DNA of 64,000 nucleotides from Deltaproteobacteria bacterium. GTDB taxonomy: Bacteria > Myxococcota_A > UBA9160 > SZUA-336. The first letter of the stretch is position 1. Every line of letters begins with the position of its first letter. The translations under genes were made by a program, and so were the position numbers. The DNA is taken from assembly GCA_016875225.1 (NCBI GenBank), contig VGRW01000002.1, positions 1-64,000 of the forward strand, in the 5' to 3' direction. This document shows, in pieces, positions 56,527 to 64,000 of this stretch. Under the pieces are notes generated by a model. That model made no database searches. It had not been told where the DNA came from and saw only the letters and a program-made list of their open reading frames with translations.

Positions 56527-57948
56527 TTGCCGAGATCCGCAGAGCCAATTCGCGCGATCCCGACCGACCATGACGCCGAGAAGGCCGTGCTCGGCGCGAT
56601 CCTGCTCGACGGCGATGCGCTGTTCAAGGTCGCGGATCGCCTGGAGCCCGCCGCCTTCGACCTGCCTCGACACCGAATCGTGTACGAGGCCCTGCGCGAC
56701 CTGGCGGCGAAGGGCCAGGGCGTGACGCTGATCACGCTGCGCGCCGCGCTCGAGGAGCGCGGGGTGCTCGAGCAGGCCGGCGGAGCTGCATTCCTCTCGC
56801 ACCTGCTAGACGCCGTGCCGACGGCCGCGCACGTCGAGCACCACGCCGAGATCGTGCACCAGAAGTCGACCGCGCGCGCGCTGATCCGCACCTGCGAGCG
56901 GATCGCCGCGCGCGGCTACGACGCGCAGGAGAGCGTCGCGCTTCTGCTCGAGGAGGCCGAGCGCGAGGTGCTCTCGATCGCGATGCACGGCGTGCACAAG
57001 GGCTTCACCTCCATGAAGGAGGAGATGCAGAGCACGTTCGAGTACATCGAGCGGGTCCAGTCGGGCCAGATCGTCGGCGTGCGCACCGGCTTCGAGGACT
57101 TCGACGTGCTCACCGGCGGGCTGAACGGCGGAGACCTGGCGATCCTCGCCGCGCGCCCGAGCATGGGCAAGACGGCGCTCGCGCTGAACATCGCCCGAAA
57201 CCACGCGATCGACTTCAACGGCTGCGTCGCGTTCTTCTCGCTCGAGATGACCAAACGCGAGCTCGTGCTTCGGCTTCTGCTCGGCGAGGCGCAGGTCGAC
57301 AACAGCCGCTTCCGCAGCGGCGTGCTCTCCGACAAGGACTGGCGCCGGCTCACCCAGGCCGCGAGCGTGCTCGAGGGCGCGCGCATCATGTTCGACGACA
57401 GCATGGCGGTCACCGTCGGCGATCTGGCGGCGAAGGCGCGCCGGCTCGACCGCGAGCAGAAGCTCTCGCTGCTCGTGATCGACTACATCCAGCTCGTCTC
57501 CGGCCGCGGCGACGGCGAGCGCCGCGAGCAGCAGGTGGCCGACATCAGCCGCTCGCTGAAGCTGCTCGCCAAGGATCTCGACATCCCGGTGATCGCGCTC
57601 TCGCAGCTGAACCGCGGCCCCGAGAACCGCCCCGACAAGCGGCCCCAGCTGGGCGACCTGCGCGAGTCGGGCGCGATCGAGCAGGACGCGGACATCGTCA
57701 TGTTCGTGTATCGCGACGAGGTCTACGATTCCGAGAGCCCCGACGCCGGCAAGGCCGAGCTGATCATCTCGAAGCAGCGCAACGGTCCGACCGGAATGGT
57801 GAAGCTGCACTTCGACAAGGAGCACGGGCGTTTCCGTTCGCTCTCGCACCGAACCGATTCGCCGCCGCCGTCGGCGGGCTTCGACTCCGGATCGGCCGAC
57901 GTCTGGGGGCCGTCCGCGGGCCGCGGAGAAGTGGAGCCGCCGTTCTGA
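56527..57948 (+). CDS. dnaB: Replicative DNA helicase DnaB
   Basis: A 473-residue hexameric helicase of the replication fork. The N-terminal primase-interacting domain covers ~1-110 (D-A-E-K-A-V-L-G-A-I-L-L-D). The RecA-like domain has Walker A A-R-P-S-M-G-K-T-A-L-A (about 209-219), Walker B L-S-L-L-V-I-D-Y-I-Q-L and S-Q-L-N-R-G. No intein is present. The start codon is TTG 56527, with GTAGGGGGG upstream. The Ser/Pro/Gly-rich tail (about 440-473) is nonconserved. rplI-dnaB adjacency is common in bacteria. Confidence 0.96.
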   Translation: MPRSAEPIRAIPTDHDAEKAVLGAILLDGDALFKVADRLEPAAFDLPRHRIVYEALRDLAAKGQGVTLITLRAALEERGVLEQAGGAAFLSHLLDAVPTAAHVEHHAEIVHQKSTARALIRTCERIAARGYDAQESVALLLEEAEREVLSIAMHGVHKGFTSMKEEMQSTFEYIERVQSGQIVGVRTGFEDFDVLTGGLNGGDLAILAARPSMGKTALALNIARNHAIDFNGCVAFFSLEMTKRELVLRLLLGEAQVDNSRFRSGVLSDKDWRRLTQAASVLEGARIMFDDSMAVTVGDLAAKARRLDREQKLSLLVIDYIQLVSGRGDGERREQQVADISRSLKLLAKDLDIPVIALSQLNRGPENRPDKRPQLGDLRESGAIEQDADIVMFVYRDEVYDSESPDAGKAELIISKQRNGPTGMVKLHFDKEHGRFRSLSHRTDSPPPSAGFDSGSADVWGPSAGRGEVEPPF

Positions 57949-57974
57949 CGCGCGGCCGCGCTCCGCTCCGGCTG

Positions 57975-58886
57975 GTGAAACCTCGGGCGCTGCGGCCCGG
58001 CGCCGCGATCGGCGTCTGCGCGCCGGCCGGACCCGTGAATCCCGAAGTCCTCGACGCCTGTCTCGCCTGGCTCTCCGAGCAGGGGCATCCGATCGTGCTC
58101 GGCAAGCACCTGCGCGCGCGCGCCGGCTATCTCGCCGGGGGCGATGCCGAGCGCCTGGAGGATCTGCTCGCGCTGGTCCGGGACCCGAACGTCGCGGTGA
58201 TCCTCTGCGCGCGCGGCGGGTACGGCGTCGGCCGCATCCTGCGCGGCGTTCCGCCGCTCGAGCTTCGCGAGGCGCGCAAGCTCGTGGTCGGCTACAGCGA
58301 CGCGACGCTTCTGCTCTCGTTCCTGCACCGCTGCGCCGGGCTCGCCTCTCTGCACGGCCCCATGCTCGAGCGCGAAGACGTCACGCCTGCGGCGCGCGCG
58401 CGCGAGCTCGCGCTGATGCGAGGCGAGCCCGCGGGCCTGGCCGCGCTCACCGGCCGACCCGTTCGCGAGGGCGTGGTCGAGGCCCCGCTCGTCGGTGGGA
58501 ACCTGAAGCTCCTGCAGGCGAGCATCGGCACGGAGTGGCAGGTCGACCTTCGCGGCGCGGTGCTCTTCCTCGAAGAGGTCTCCGAGGCGCCGTACTCGCT
58601 CGACCGCGCGCTGGTTCACCTGCGCGAGGCGGGCGTGCTCGACGGCGTGCGCGGCGTCGCGCTGGGTCAGCTCGTGCGCTGCGAATCGGAGCGTTACCCT
58701 GGCGCGTCGGCGGGCGAGACCGTGCGCGAGATCCTGTCGAGCAGCATCGACGGCCCGATCGTCGAGGATCTTCCGTTCGGCCACGTCGCGGACAACCACG
58801 CGCTCGGCGTGGGAGTGCGCTGTCGCCTGGACGGAGCTCGCGGCGAGCTCGCGCTCCTGGAACCCGTGGTGGAGGTCGATTCTTGA
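57975..58886 (+). CDS. ldcA: Murein tetrapeptide LD-carboxypeptidase (S66)
   Basis: A 303-residue S66 peptidase that removes the terminal D-Ala from cytoplasmic murein tetrapeptide to give tripeptide. The catalytic Ser107 is in V-V-G-Y-S-D-A-T, the Glu in A-V-L-F-L-E-E-V, and the His in F-G-H-V-A-D-N. C-A-R-G-G-Y-G-V-G is typical. GTG 57975 starts the gene 26 bp after dnaB. Its stop overlaps the TTG of the next gene by 4 bp. The tripeptide it makes is the substrate of Mpl, encoded two genes on. Confidence 0.93.
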   Translation: MKPRALRPGAAIGVCAPAGPVNPEVLDACLAWLSEQGHPIVLGKHLRARAGYLAGGDAERLEDLLALVRDPNVAVILCARGGYGVGRILRGVPPLELREARKLVVGYSDATLLLSFLHRCAGLASLHGPMLEREDVTPAARARELALMRGEPAGLAALTGRPVREGVVEAPLVGGNLKLLQASIGTEWQVDLRGAVLFLEEVSEAPYSLDRALVHLREAGVLDGVRGVALGQLVRCESERYPGASAGETVREILSSSIDGPIVEDLPFGHVADNHALGVGVRCRLDGARGELALLEPVVEVDS

Positions 58887-60013
58887 AGCTCGCCGAGGTG
58901 AAGCGGCGGCTCGGCAGGGTCGAGCGCGCGATCGAGAAGGCGATCGAGGCCGGCGAGCTGCCGGGCGCGGTCGTGATGGCACAGATGGGCGAGGAGCTCT
59001 CGTTCCACCACGCCACGGGCGCGGCAACGCTCGCGCCGGAGCGCATCGAGGCGCGCCTCGCCACCATCTACGACCTGGCGTCGCTCACCAAGGTCATGGC
59101 GACGACGGCGGCCATGATGCTGCACGTCGCGGAGCGCAAGGTCGACCTGGACGCCCCCGTCGCGAGCTACCTGCCGTCGTTCGCCGAGCGCGACAAGGAG
59201 AAGATCAGCGTCCGCCACCTGCTCACGCACAGCTCCGGTCTGCGGCCCTGGCGCGCGTACCACGCGGACCTGCGCGAGCGCGACCTGCGGCGCGGCGAGC
59301 ACGTGGTCGGCACGCAGGCCGGCAAGGCCGAGATCACCAATCGCGTCCTGCGCAGCGCACCCGTGCACGAGCCGGGCGAGGCGTCGGTCTACGGTGATCT
59401 CGACTTCATTGCGCTCGGCGCGCTCGTCGAAGCGCTCGCGGGCGAGGCGCTCGACGCCTTCTGCCAGCGCCGCATCTACGGCCCGCTGGGGCTTTCCGAC
59501 ACGCACTTCAACCGGCTTCCCTTCACGGGCGAGCGCGCGCGCTACGCCGCCACCGAGCAGTGTAGCTTCCGCGAGCGCGTGCTCTGGGGGGAGGTGCACG
59601 ATCCGAACGCCTGGGCGATGGGCGGCGTGGCTGGCCACGCGGGGCTCTTCTCCAGCGCCGGCGAGGTGCTGCGCTTCGGCCAGGAGATGCTCGCGGCCGA
59701 CCGCGGCGAGAGCGCGATCTTCCCCGCCGAGGTCGCGCGCGAGTTCTTCCGCCGCCAGGAGATCGCGCCGGGTAGCGACTGGGCGCTCGGCTGGGATACC
59801 CCGACGCGCGGTCACTCGACCTCGGGCGAGCACTTCTCCTCTCGCTCGATCGGGCACACCGGATTCACCGGCACGAGCCTGTGGATCGACCTCGAGCGCG
59901 GGATGGTGATCGTGTTCCTGTCCAACCGCATCCACCTGGTCGCCAAGCGCAGCCGCTTCGAGCTGCGCCCGCAGGTGCACGACCTGATCTGGGAGGCGTT
60001 CCTTGCGGCCTGA
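58883..60013 (+). CDS. Serine beta-lactamase-like hydrolase
   Basis: A 376-residue penicillin-binding/esterase-family protein. S-x-x-K is Y-D-L-A-S-L-T-K-V (Ser ~69). The Y-x-N position is V-Y-G-D-L-D-F, thus Tyr-Gly-Asp, and the third motif is I-G-H-T-G-F-T-G. No signal peptide is visible, so it would act in the cytoplasm. The gene starts at TTG 58883, overlapping ldcA (TTGA), with GGTGGAGG upstream. Between ldcA and mpl, it may act on murein peptides or be an amidase/esterase of the same salvage route (inference). The mpl start lies inside its last codons. Confidence 0.8.
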   Translation: MKLAEVKRRLGRVERAIEKAIEAGELPGAVVMAQMGEELSFHHATGAATLAPERIEARLATIYDLASLTKVMATTAAMMLHVAERKVDLDAPVASYLPSFAERDKEKISVRHLLTHSSGLRPWRAYHADLRERDLRRGEHVVGTQAGKAEITNRVLRSAPVHEPGEASVYGDLDFIALGALVEALAGEALDAFCQRRIYGPLGLSDTHFNRLPFTGERARYAATEQCSFRERVLWGEVHDPNAWAMGGVAGHAGLFSSAGEVLRFGQEMLAADRGESAIFPAEVAREFFRRQEIAPGSDWALGWDTPTRGHSTSGEHFSSRSIGHTGFTGTSLWIDLERGMVIVFLSNRIHLVAKRSRFELRPQVHDLIWEAFLAA

Positions 60014-61433
60014 GATCCCCTCGATCGAGAGCATCCGGCACGTGCATCTGGTCGCGATCTGCGGCACGGCGATGGGGTCGCTCGCCTGCATGCTGGTCGA
60101 CCGGGGCTTTCGCGTCACCGGAAGCGACACCGACGCGTACCCGCCGATGAGCGATCAGCTGCGCGCGGCCGGGATCGAAGTGCAGAAGGGCTTCGCGCCC
60201 GAGCACGTGCTCTCGGACCGCCCGGACCTGGTGGTGATCGGCAACGCCGTGCGGCGCGAGAACCCCGAGGCGCGCGCCGCGATCGACTCTGGCCTTCCGT
60301 ACGTCTCGTTCTGCGACGCGATCCACCACTTCTTCCTGCGCGGCAAGCACAGCGTGGTGATCACGGGCACGCACGGGAAGACCACGACCACGAGCATCGT
60401 GGCCTGGATGCTGACCCACGCGGGGCGCGACCCCTCGGCGCTGATCGGCGGCGTGTTCGCGAATTTCGGCGGCAGCTTCCGGCTCGGCGAGGGGCGCGAG
60501 TTCGTGATCGAGGGCGACGAGTACGACACGGCGTTCTTCGACAAGACGCCGAAGTTCCTGCACTACGACGCGCGCACGTTGCTCGTGACATCGGTCGAGT
60601 TCGACCACGCCGACATCTACGCGTCGCTCGAGCAGATCCAGGACGCCTTCCGCGCGCTGGTCGCGCAGGTTCCCTCCGACGGCGTGATCATCGCCGCGAG
60701 CGACGCCGACTCCGTCCGCGAGGTGCTCGCCGGCGCAAGAGCGAGAGTCGAGAGCTACGGATTCCGCGACGGCGCCGTCTGGCGCGTCTCGGACGTCGCG
60801 TTCGATCCCGAGGGCACGCAGTTCACCGTCTGGCGCCGCGACGAGCGCGTCGCGCGCGTGCGAATGCCGATGCACGGCCGCCACAACGTCGAGAACGTGC
60901 TCGGCGCGATCGCGGTCTGCGCGAATCTGGGCCTCGAGCCGGAGCTCGCCGCGCGCGCGATGACCGAGTTCCGCGGCGTGAAGCGCCGGCAGGAGCTCCG
61001 CGGCGAGGCCGCCGGAATGGCCGTGATCGACGACTTCGCGCACCACCCGACGGCGGTTCGCGAGACGATCGCGGCGATCCGCTCGCGCTATCCCGACCGC
61101 AAGCTCTGGGCGATCCTCGAGCCGCGCACGAACACGAGCCGCCGCCGCTTCTTCGAGAGCGACTTCGCCGACGCGCTCGCGACCGCCGACGAGGTGATCC
61201 TCGCCGGCGTGTTCCGCTCCGACGCGCTCGCCGAGGACGAGCGCATGCGCCCCGAGAAGGTGATCGAGCGCATCCGCGCCGCCGGCAAGCCCGCCAGCTA
61301 CCAGGCCGAGGTCGACGAGATCATCGAGCACCTGGTCCGGAAGCGGACCGGCCGTGACGTCGCGCTCGTGATGTCCAACGGCGGCTTCGGCGGAATCTGG
61401 GAGCGACTGCTCGCGCGGCTGCGGCAGGGCTAG
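60003..61433 (+). CDS. mpl: UDP-N-acetylmuramate:L-Ala-gamma-D-Glu-meso-DAP ligase
   Basis: A 476-residue Mur-ligase family enzyme that joins recycled tripeptide directly to UDP-MurNAc. The N-domain opens I-R-H-V-H-L-V-A-I-C-G-T-A-M-G-S-L-A, specific to Mpl. The ATP loop is I-T-G-T-H-G-K-T-T-T-T-S (near 120-131). Other markers are G-D-E-Y-D-T-A-F-F-D-K and D-D-F-A-H-H-P-T-A. The TTG start (60003) overlaps the hydrolase by 11 bp. With ldcA it forms a two-step murein-recycling cassette. Confidence 0.93.
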   Translation: MRPEIPSIESIRHVHLVAICGTAMGSLACMLVDRGFRVTGSDTDAYPPMSDQLRAAGIEVQKGFAPEHVLSDRPDLVVIGNAVRRENPEARAAIDSGLPYVSFCDAIHHFFLRGKHSVVITGTHGKTTTTSIVAWMLTHAGRDPSALIGGVFANFGGSFRLGEGREFVIEGDEYDTAFFDKTPKFLHYDARTLLVTSVEFDHADIYASLEQIQDAFRALVAQVPSDGVIIAASDADSVREVLAGARARVESYGFRDGAVWRVSDVAFDPEGTQFTVWRRDERVARVRMPMHGRHNVENVLGAIAVCANLGLEPELAARAMTEFRGVKRRQELRGEAAGMAVIDDFAHHPTAVRETIAAIRSRYPDRKLWAILEPRTNTSRRRFFESDFADALATADEVILAGVFRSDALAEDERMRPEKVIERIRAAGKPASYQAEVDEIIEHLVRKRTGRDVALVMSNGGFGGIWERLLARLRQG

Positions 61434-61446
61434 CGCGAGCGCGCGG

Positions 61447-61878
61447 CTACTCGGCGACGGTCTCGCCCGAGCCGCCGAAGTCCTTCGGGAAGTCCCGGAA
61501 TTTTGGCAGGCCGTCGCGGACCGCGAGCACCTTCTCGCCGTAGTGGACGTGCAGCGTTGGCTTGAACGCGAATCCGCCGATCGTGCCGGCGGGGACGTCC
61601 ACCATGCCGATCGCGGGGTGCCGGACCAGGACCGGGCTGCCGCAGCTCTTGCAGAACTGGCGGTGACTCGCCTCGGTGCGCTTGATCAGGCCCAGGTCGT
61701 CCGCGCCCTTCACGACGCGGACGCTCGCCGCGGGCCAGAGCGTCGCGGCGTGGATCGGCGCGCCGAGCCAGCCCCGACACGAGCTGCAGTGGCAGAACGC
61801 CTGGACCGCGGGCTCGCCGTCGAGCTCGAGCTGAACCGCGCCGCAGAAGCAGACGGTCTTGCGTGCCTGATTCGCCAT
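61447..61878 (-). CDS. GFA/CENP-V-type zinc protein
   Basis: A 143-residue protein of the glutathione-dependent formaldehyde-activating (GFA) fold. Cys ligands are visible in C-F-C-G-A-V, C-H-C-S-S-C-R-G-W and F-C-K-S-C-G-S. The enzyme type binds two zinc ions; true glutathione/formaldehyde activity is proven for few members, so function stays open. The gene is convergent with mpl (13 bp) and divergent from efp. ATG 61878. Confidence 0.85.
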   Translation of the reverse strand: MANQARKTVCFCGAVQLELDGEPAVQAFCHCSSCRGWLGAPIHAATLWPAASVRVVKGADDLGLIKRTEASHRQFCKSCGSPVLVRHPAIGMVDVPAGTIGGFAFKPTLHVHYGEKVLAVRDGLPKFRDFPKDFGGSGETVAE

Positions 61879-61982
61879 CGATGCTCCTCCTCGGGTCGAT
61901 GGCCCGGATTCTCCGTCGCGGCCCCTCGCGGGCGCAAGCCCGCCGGCTATCCTCCCGCCCCACGACGGGGGACGAGCCGGAG

Positions 61983-62540
61983 ATGCAAGCCAACGAGCTG
62001 CGCCGCGGGATGAACGTGATGATCGACGGCCGGCCGTTCCGCGTGCTGGAGAGCGAGATACGCTCGCCGGGAAAGGGCCGCGCGTTCATCCAGGTGAAGC
62101 TGCGCAGCATCCTCGACGGCACCCAGCGCGAGATCAAGTTCTCGACCGCGGACCAGGTCGACGAGGCCGCGATCGAGTCGCGAGAGATGGACTATCTGTA
62201 CTCCGACGCCGACGGCGCGATCTTCATGGACACCGAGAGCTACGAGCAGACGAGCCTGTCGGACGAGGTGCTCGGCGAAGCGAAGCCGTGGCTCGCCGAG
62301 GGAATGAAGTGCTGGGTCGAGACGCTCGACGGGCGCCCGATCGGAATCACGCTGCCGAAATCGATCGAGATCACCGTGCGCGAGGCCGAGGCCACCGTGA
62401 AGGGGCAGACCGCGGCGAAGTCGAGCAAGCCGGCGGTGCTCGAGAACGGCGTCGCGATCCAGGTCCCGTCGTTCGTCGAGTCCGGCCAGCGCATCCGCGT
62501 CGACCCGGCCGAGAAGCGCTACATCGAGCGGGTGAAGTAG
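61983..62540 (+). CDS. efp: Elongation factor P
   Basis: A 185-residue EF-P, which relieves ribosome stalling at polyproline. The three beta domains are complete. Lys31 in S-P-G-K-G-R-A-F sits at the tip of domain I, where the modified residue of EF-P lies. The E-x-x-Y-I-like and G-x-x-I-x-V-P-x-F regions are typical. ATG 61983 is chosen; the longer frame has no family match. The last 22 bp overlap the convergent thiD. No epmA/epmB or earP is in the window, so the modification is unknown. Confidence 0.94.
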   Translation: MQANELRRGMNVMIDGRPFRVLESEIRSPGKGRAFIQVKLRSILDGTQREIKFSTADQVDEAAIESREMDYLYSDADGAIFMDTESYEQTSLSDEVLGEAKPWLAEGMKCWVETLDGRPIGITLPKSIEITVREAEATVKGQTAAKSSKPAVLENGVAIQVPSFVESGQRIRVDPAEKRYIERVK

Positions 62541-63322
62541 CCCTCCGCGACGGCCAGACGCAGGATCGGCGCGCCCTTGCCGAGCGGCTGCGCGCCCGCG
62601 ATCGCGCGCGCGACGAAGGCCTTCGCTCCGCGCACGGCGTCGAGAAGCGGCTCGCCGTGCGCGAGACGCGCCGCGATCGCGGCGGAGAGCGCGCAGCCGG
62701 TGCCGTGCACCGGGGCGCCCGCGATGCGCTCGCCGCGAAGCCAGGTGACTCCCTCGCGGGTCGCGAGCAGGTCGTCGGCCGGGCCCTCACCGTGGCCGGC
62801 CTTCACCAGCACCGCCTGCGCGCCTGCGTCCAGGAACGCCTGCGCCGCGCGGAGAGGATCGCTCTCTCCAGTCAGTGTCTCGGCCTCCGGAAGGTTCGGA
62901 GTCACCAGCCGCGCGCCGGCGATCAGCCGCTCGACCAGGCTCCTCCACGCGCGTCGCTCGAGCAGGTACGAGCCGTCGCTCGCGCGAAGCACCGGATCGA
63001 CCACGCGCGGGATGTCGTCGTGGCCGTCGAGCACGTTCGCCACGCGCAGCAGCACGTCGTCCGACGCCAGCATTCCGAGCTTGATCGCCGCGGGCCGGAT
63101 GTCGCCGAGCAGCGCTGTCAGCTGCTCGCCCACGATGTTCGGAAACACCGGCAGCGTGCGCTGCACCCCGCGCGTGGTCTGCACCGTGAGCGCAGTCGGG
63201 ACCGCCATTCCGTGCACGCCGTGGAGCGCGAAGACCTGCAGATCCATCTGCAGCCCGGCGCCACCCGTCGGGTCGGAGCCCGCGATCGCTAGCGCGGTCG
63301 CCGCCGCGAGCTGCGTCGTCAG
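62519..63322 (-). CDS. thiD: Hydroxymethylpyrimidine/phosphomethylpyrimidine kinase
   Basis: A 267-residue ribokinase-fold enzyme of thiamine synthesis. Opening motif: A-L-A-I-A-G-S-D-P-T-G-G-A-G-L-Q-M-D-L. The catalytic/anion-hole end is P-V-H-G-T-G-C-A-L-S-A-A. No ATG, GTG or TTG lies between the metallophosphatase end and the conserved opening motif. A CTG at 63322 overlaps the upstream stop (CTGA) and has GGAGG 4 nt ahead, so I propose it as the start. The 3' end overlaps efp. Confidence 0.9.
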   Translation of the reverse strand: MTTQLAAATALAIAGSDPTGGAGLQMDLQVFALHGVHGMAVPTALTVQTTRGVQRTLPVFPNIVGEQLTALLGDIRPAAIKLGMLASDDVLLRVANVLDGHDDIPRVVDPVLRASDGSYLLERRAWRSLVERLIAGARLVTPNLPEAETLTGESDPLRAAQAFLDAGAQAVLVKAGHGEGPADDLLATREGVTWLRGERIAGAPVHGTGCALSAAIAARLAHGEPLLDAVRGAKAFVARAIAGAQPLGKGAPILRLAVAEGYFTRSM

Positions 63323-64000
63323 AACGCCTCCGACCCGGTCGGGAAGACCGGGATCTGTGCCGACCGCGCGAGCTCGAAGGAGTCGATCGAGCTGCCGGAA
63401 AGATCGTAGGCGTTCCAGACCAGCCTGCCGGGCGAGACGTCCATGATCGCGAAGTGGTGAACGGGTCGCGCGACCTCGATGAAGCTCCAGCCTGGAGGGA
63501 TGAAGACGGTGTCGAGCGCGCCGCCCGCACCGCCCACGACGGTGTAGGTCACTCCGTTTCGCGCGCCGCGCTGGTAGCAGTGGGCATGTCCGCTGATCAC
63601 CAGGTCGACGCCGAACTCCTCGAAGATCGGGACCCAGACGTCGCGGACGTAAGGCTCGCCGTCCCATCCGGGCTGGTCCCACAGATTCGTGTAGGGCGGG
63701 TGATGAGAGACCACTACGAGGAACTCGGCGTTCTGGGCGGCGGGCGAAGCGAGCTCGGCGCGCAGGTACTCGTCCTGCGCGGGAAGAACGACGTTCGACT
63801 CCATGAAGACGAACCGCACTCGGCCGATCGTCTCGGCGTACCAGTGCCCGTTCTCGGGCAGCCAGTGGTAGGCGAGCGCAGGGGGCGAGCCGCCGTCGTG
63901 GTTCCCGCGCGCGACCAGGACCGGGGTGCGCTGCCCCAGAGCCGACGCCGAAGCGAGCGGGTCGAAGTACTGCGTCTGCCACTCGGAGAGCACCGGACCG
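63319..64000 (-). CDS. Metallophosphatase (purple acid phosphatase type), 5' end beyond the window
   Basis: The C-terminal ~225 residues of a calcineurin-fold phosphoesterase. Present motifs are V-A-R-G-N-H-D-G-G, V-V-S-H-H-P-P-Y-T and I-S-G-H-A-H-C-Y-Q-R, i.e. the later metal ligands. The first G-D-x motif would lie past 64000. The frame is open to the edge (the reading P-V-L-S-E-W-Q continues upstream), so the protein is truncated only by the window. Coupled to thiD by the 4-bp overlap. Export cannot be judged without the N-terminus. Confidence 0.85.
   Translation of the reverse strand, partial: GPVLSEWQTQYFDPLASASALGQRTPVLVARGNHDGGSPPALAYHWLPENGHWYAETIGRVRFVFMESNVVLPAQDEYLRAELASPAAQNAEFLVVVSHHPPYTNLWDQPGWDGEPYVRDVWVPIFEEFGVDLVISGHAHCYQRGARNGVTYTVVGGAGGALDTVFIPPGWSFIEVARPVHHFAIMDVSPGRLVWNAYDLSGSSIDSFELARSAQIPVFPTGSEAF

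Overview
The window is about 70% G+C, densely coded, and Gram-negative in character. It carries lolA, bamD, lgt, a two-partner secretion pair and a murein-recycling cassette. The synteny ispE–tRNA-Gln–prs–rplY–pth–rpsF–rpsR–rplI–dnaB and pgpA–cinA–thpR–recA is of proteobacterial/deltaproteobacterial type. Together with a PilZ protein, paired acyl-CoA dehydrogenases, an SCP2 protein and ETF-quinone oxidoreductase, this suggests a Myxococcota/Desulfobacterota/Binatota-like heterotroph. The exact phylum cannot be read from the sequence alone.

Layout. 1-58: possible 5' end of an IS5-type transposase (cut by the edge). 160-2450: two overlapping acyl-CoA dehydrogenases. 2451-2906: control region with tandem NrdR boxes and a promoter. 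2907-6311: class II ribonucleotide reductase nrdJ and a DUF3617 protein. 6308-10358 (minus): MFS exporter, ETF-QO and a geranylgeranyl-reductase-type flavoprotein. 10407-13584: an unknown protein, lgt and a patatin. 13811-17356: lytic transglycosylase, moaC, a secreted protein, radC and PilZ. 17353-20954: ssb, ftsK, lolA.

21466-27956 is the standout: a complete Pup-proteasome operon in the order mpa(arc)–dop–pup–prcB–prcA–pafA. All diagnostic residues are present: the catalytic Thr of PrcB with Asp17/Lys33, the Mpa QYL tail, and Pup ending in GGE. A small single-pass membrane coiled-coil gene follows 4 bp after pafA, then mreB. A sigma-70-like promoter sits 292 bp upstream of mpa.

29491-33105 (minus): SCP2 protein, mltG, ruvX and a HEAT-repeat protein. 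33289-40721: pgpA–cinA–thpR–recA, pilT, alaS. 40828-49649: outer-membrane TpsB transporter and a 2305-residue TpsA adhesin with at least five diverged internal repeats. 49652-56477: bamD (minus), two small genes, a CDP-alcohol phosphotransferase, ispE overlapping tRNA-Gln(UUG), then prs, rplY, pth and the ribosomal genes rpsF-rpsR-rplI. 56527-61433: dnaB and a murein-recycling trio (ldcA, a serine hydrolase, mpl). 61447-64000: GFA-type zinc protein, efp, thiD (probably starting at CTG) and a metallophosphatase cut by the right edge.

Genes are often translationally coupled (ATGA, TGATG and TTGA overlaps). Several convergent pairs overlap at their 3' ends. I saw no CRISPR array, no rRNA and no intrinsic terminator with a convincing U-run.
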